In this document: in pieces, positions 6,097-7,066 of the stretch
Layout of the letters: each line of letters begins with the position of its first letter
Position numbering within the stretch: position 1 is the stretch's first letter
Assembly: GCA_041743835.1 (NCBI GenBank)
Contig: JBGTLW010000131.1
Location: forward strand, 1 to 7,066
Source of the DNA: JBGTLW01 sp041743835
GTDB taxonomy: Bacteria > Planctomycetota > Phycisphaerae > Phycisphaerales > Phycisphaeraceae
Length of the DNA: 7,066 nucleotides
Direction of reading: 5' to 3'
Position numbers and translations under genes: made by a program
The notes under the pieces: model-generated
What the model saw: only the letters and a program-made list of their open reading frames with translations
The model's database searches: none
Told to the model about the DNA's origin: nothing

Positions 6097-7066
6097 TCTG
6101 CCCGCCCCGGTGTCGCCGCTGCCTCTCCCGCCCCAGCCTTTGCTGCGTGTGCGCGACCTTTGCAAGTTCTTCCCGATCCACGGCCGGGGTCTGCTCCGCC
6201 GACAAGTGGGCGAGGTCCGCGCGGTCAACCGCATCAGCTTCGACCTGATGCCGGGGCAGACGCTGGGGCTGGTGGGCGAGTCGGGCTGCGGCAAGACCAC
6301 CGCCAGCCGGGCCATCCTCCGCGCGTTGCGTCCCACGTCTGGCCAGGTGTTGTTCCACACACAGGGCAAGACGGTGGACCTCGCGACGCTGCCCGACCGC
6401 CAGATCAAGCCGTTGCGTCAGCGGATGCAGATGATTTTCCAGGACCCTTTCGCGTCGCTGAACCCGCGGATGACGGTGCGTTCGATTGTCAGCGAGCCGC
6501 TGCGCATCCATCGGCTTGCGCGGGGCAGCGCGCTGGTCGATCGTGTCGCGGCCATGCTGAAGATGGTGGGGCTCAAGCCCGAGCACATGAGCCGTTACCC
6601 CCACGAGTTCTCCGGCGGTCAGCGTCAGCGCATCGGCATCGCGCGTGCGTTGATTATGAACCCATCGCTGGTGGTCGCGGATGAGGCGGTCAGCGCGCTG
6701 GATGTGTCGGTCCAGGCCCAGGTCATCAATCTGCTGGCCGACCTCCAGCAGGAGCTCAACCTCACCTACATCTTCGTCGCGCACGACCTGTCGGTGGTGC
6801 GTCACATCTGCGACCGCGTCGCGGTGATGTACGCGGGGCGGATCGTCGAGCTGGCGGACACCGAGTCGATCTTCGGCGACCCGCAGCACCCGTACACCCG
6901 CGCCCTGATGTCGGCTGTGCCCAGCACGGACCCAGACCAGCGGATGGAGACCCACCTGTCGGGCGAGGTGGCCGACCCCGCGAACCTCCCGCCGGGCTGC
7001 GCGTTTCACCCGCGCTGTGCCGAGTGCTTCGAGCCTTGCGACCGGGTGTTCCCCGAGCTGCTGCCC
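6086..7066 (+). CDS. Dpp/Opp-type ABC transporter ATPase (DppF/OppF class), 3' end outside window
   Basis: This is the second ATPase, expected to form a heterodimer with the first beneath the two permeases. The frame is open for 327 codons from 6086 to the last base, and the family is usually about 320-350 residues, so little is missing. Residues 1-18 are Pro-rich (MASDLPAPVSPLPLPPQP); the conserved region starts at LLRVRDLCKFFPI. Walker A is GESGCGKT at 64-71, Q-loop Gln119 in IFQDPFASLNP, signature FSGGQRQR at 175-182, Walker B VVADEA with Asp199 and Glu200, and H-loop His233 in AHDLSVV. DEAVSALD replaces the commoner DEPVSALD, a tolerated variation that keeps the catalytic Glu. The C-terminal extension contains C305, C311, C314 and C318. 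C305, C311 and C318 match the usual spacing and C314 is additional. The order D-class then F-class matches standard dpp/opp operons. Confidence 0.93.
   Translation, partial: MASDLPAPVSPLPLPPQPLLRVRDLCKFFPIHGRGLLRRQVGEVRAVNRISFDLMPGQTLGLVGESGCGKTTASRAILRALRPTSGQVLFHTQGKTVDLATLPDRQIKPLRQRMQMIFQDPFASLNPRMTVRSIVSEPLRIHRLARGSALVDRVAAMLKMVGLKPEHMSRYPHEFSGGQRQRIGIARALIMNPSLVVADEAVSALDVSVQAQVINLLADLQQELNLTYIFVAHDLSVVRHICDRVAVMYAGRIVELADTESIFGDPQHPYTRALMSAVPSTDPDQRMETHLSGEVADPANLPPGCAFHPRCAECFEPCDRVFPELLP

Noticed and set aside
6160..6684. Plus-strand open frame of 174 codons inside the second ATPase
   Set aside because: It is a shifted frame of the ATPase gene; the correct frame from 6086 has every nucleotide-binding motif and stays open to the window edge.
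5738..7009. Minus-strand open frame of 423 codons opposite the two ATPases
   Set aside because: It crosses the junction of two unmistakable ATPase genes and has no family motifs of its own.

Overview
The window carries most of one ATP-binding cassette (ABC) importer operon of the dipeptide/oligopeptide (Dpp/Opp, SBP_bac_5) superfamily, read left to right. A short divergent gene fragment lies at the left edge. The DNA is GC-rich (by eye about two-thirds G+C) and the genes are tightly packed. The first gene fuses the solute-binding protein to the first permease, and Shine-Dalgarno sites are strong before some genes and absent before others. This suggests a high-GC Gram-negative-type bacterium. 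Planctomycetota (Phycisphaerae-like) is my best guess, from memory of similar fused subunits, and is held with low confidence.

Layout: 1-256 (minus strand) is the N-terminal 85 codons of an unrecognised protein that runs off the window. 257-401 is a 145 bp divergent intergenic region. 402-3731 encodes an 1109-residue protein: an N-terminal membrane anchor, a complete extracytoplasmic solute-binding domain, one extra transmembrane helix and a complete DppB/OppB-type permease. 3728-5062 encodes a DppC/OppC-type permease with a repetitive Pro/Ser/Gly N-terminal tail and a long loop after its first helix. 5068-6096 encodes a DppD/OppD-type ATPase. 6086-7066 encodes a DppF/OppF-type ATPase, open at the right edge and probably only a few residues short of its end.

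The four genes supply every part of one importer: binding protein, two permeases and two ATPases. Junctions are a 4-base ATGA overlap, a 5-base gap and an 11-base overlap, which points to one transcript with translational coupling. The permease and binding-protein sequence style (a PPGDY motif after the first permease helix, a long loop in the C permease, and a long binding protein containing YGGTW) is that of a Dpp/Opp subfamily that includes oligosaccharide as well as peptide importers, so the substrate cannot be named from sequence alone.

The most interesting element is the binding protein-permease fusion. It contains exactly one additional predicted helix, which brings the chain back to the cytoplasm before the permease begins, so the topology works without rearranging either domain.
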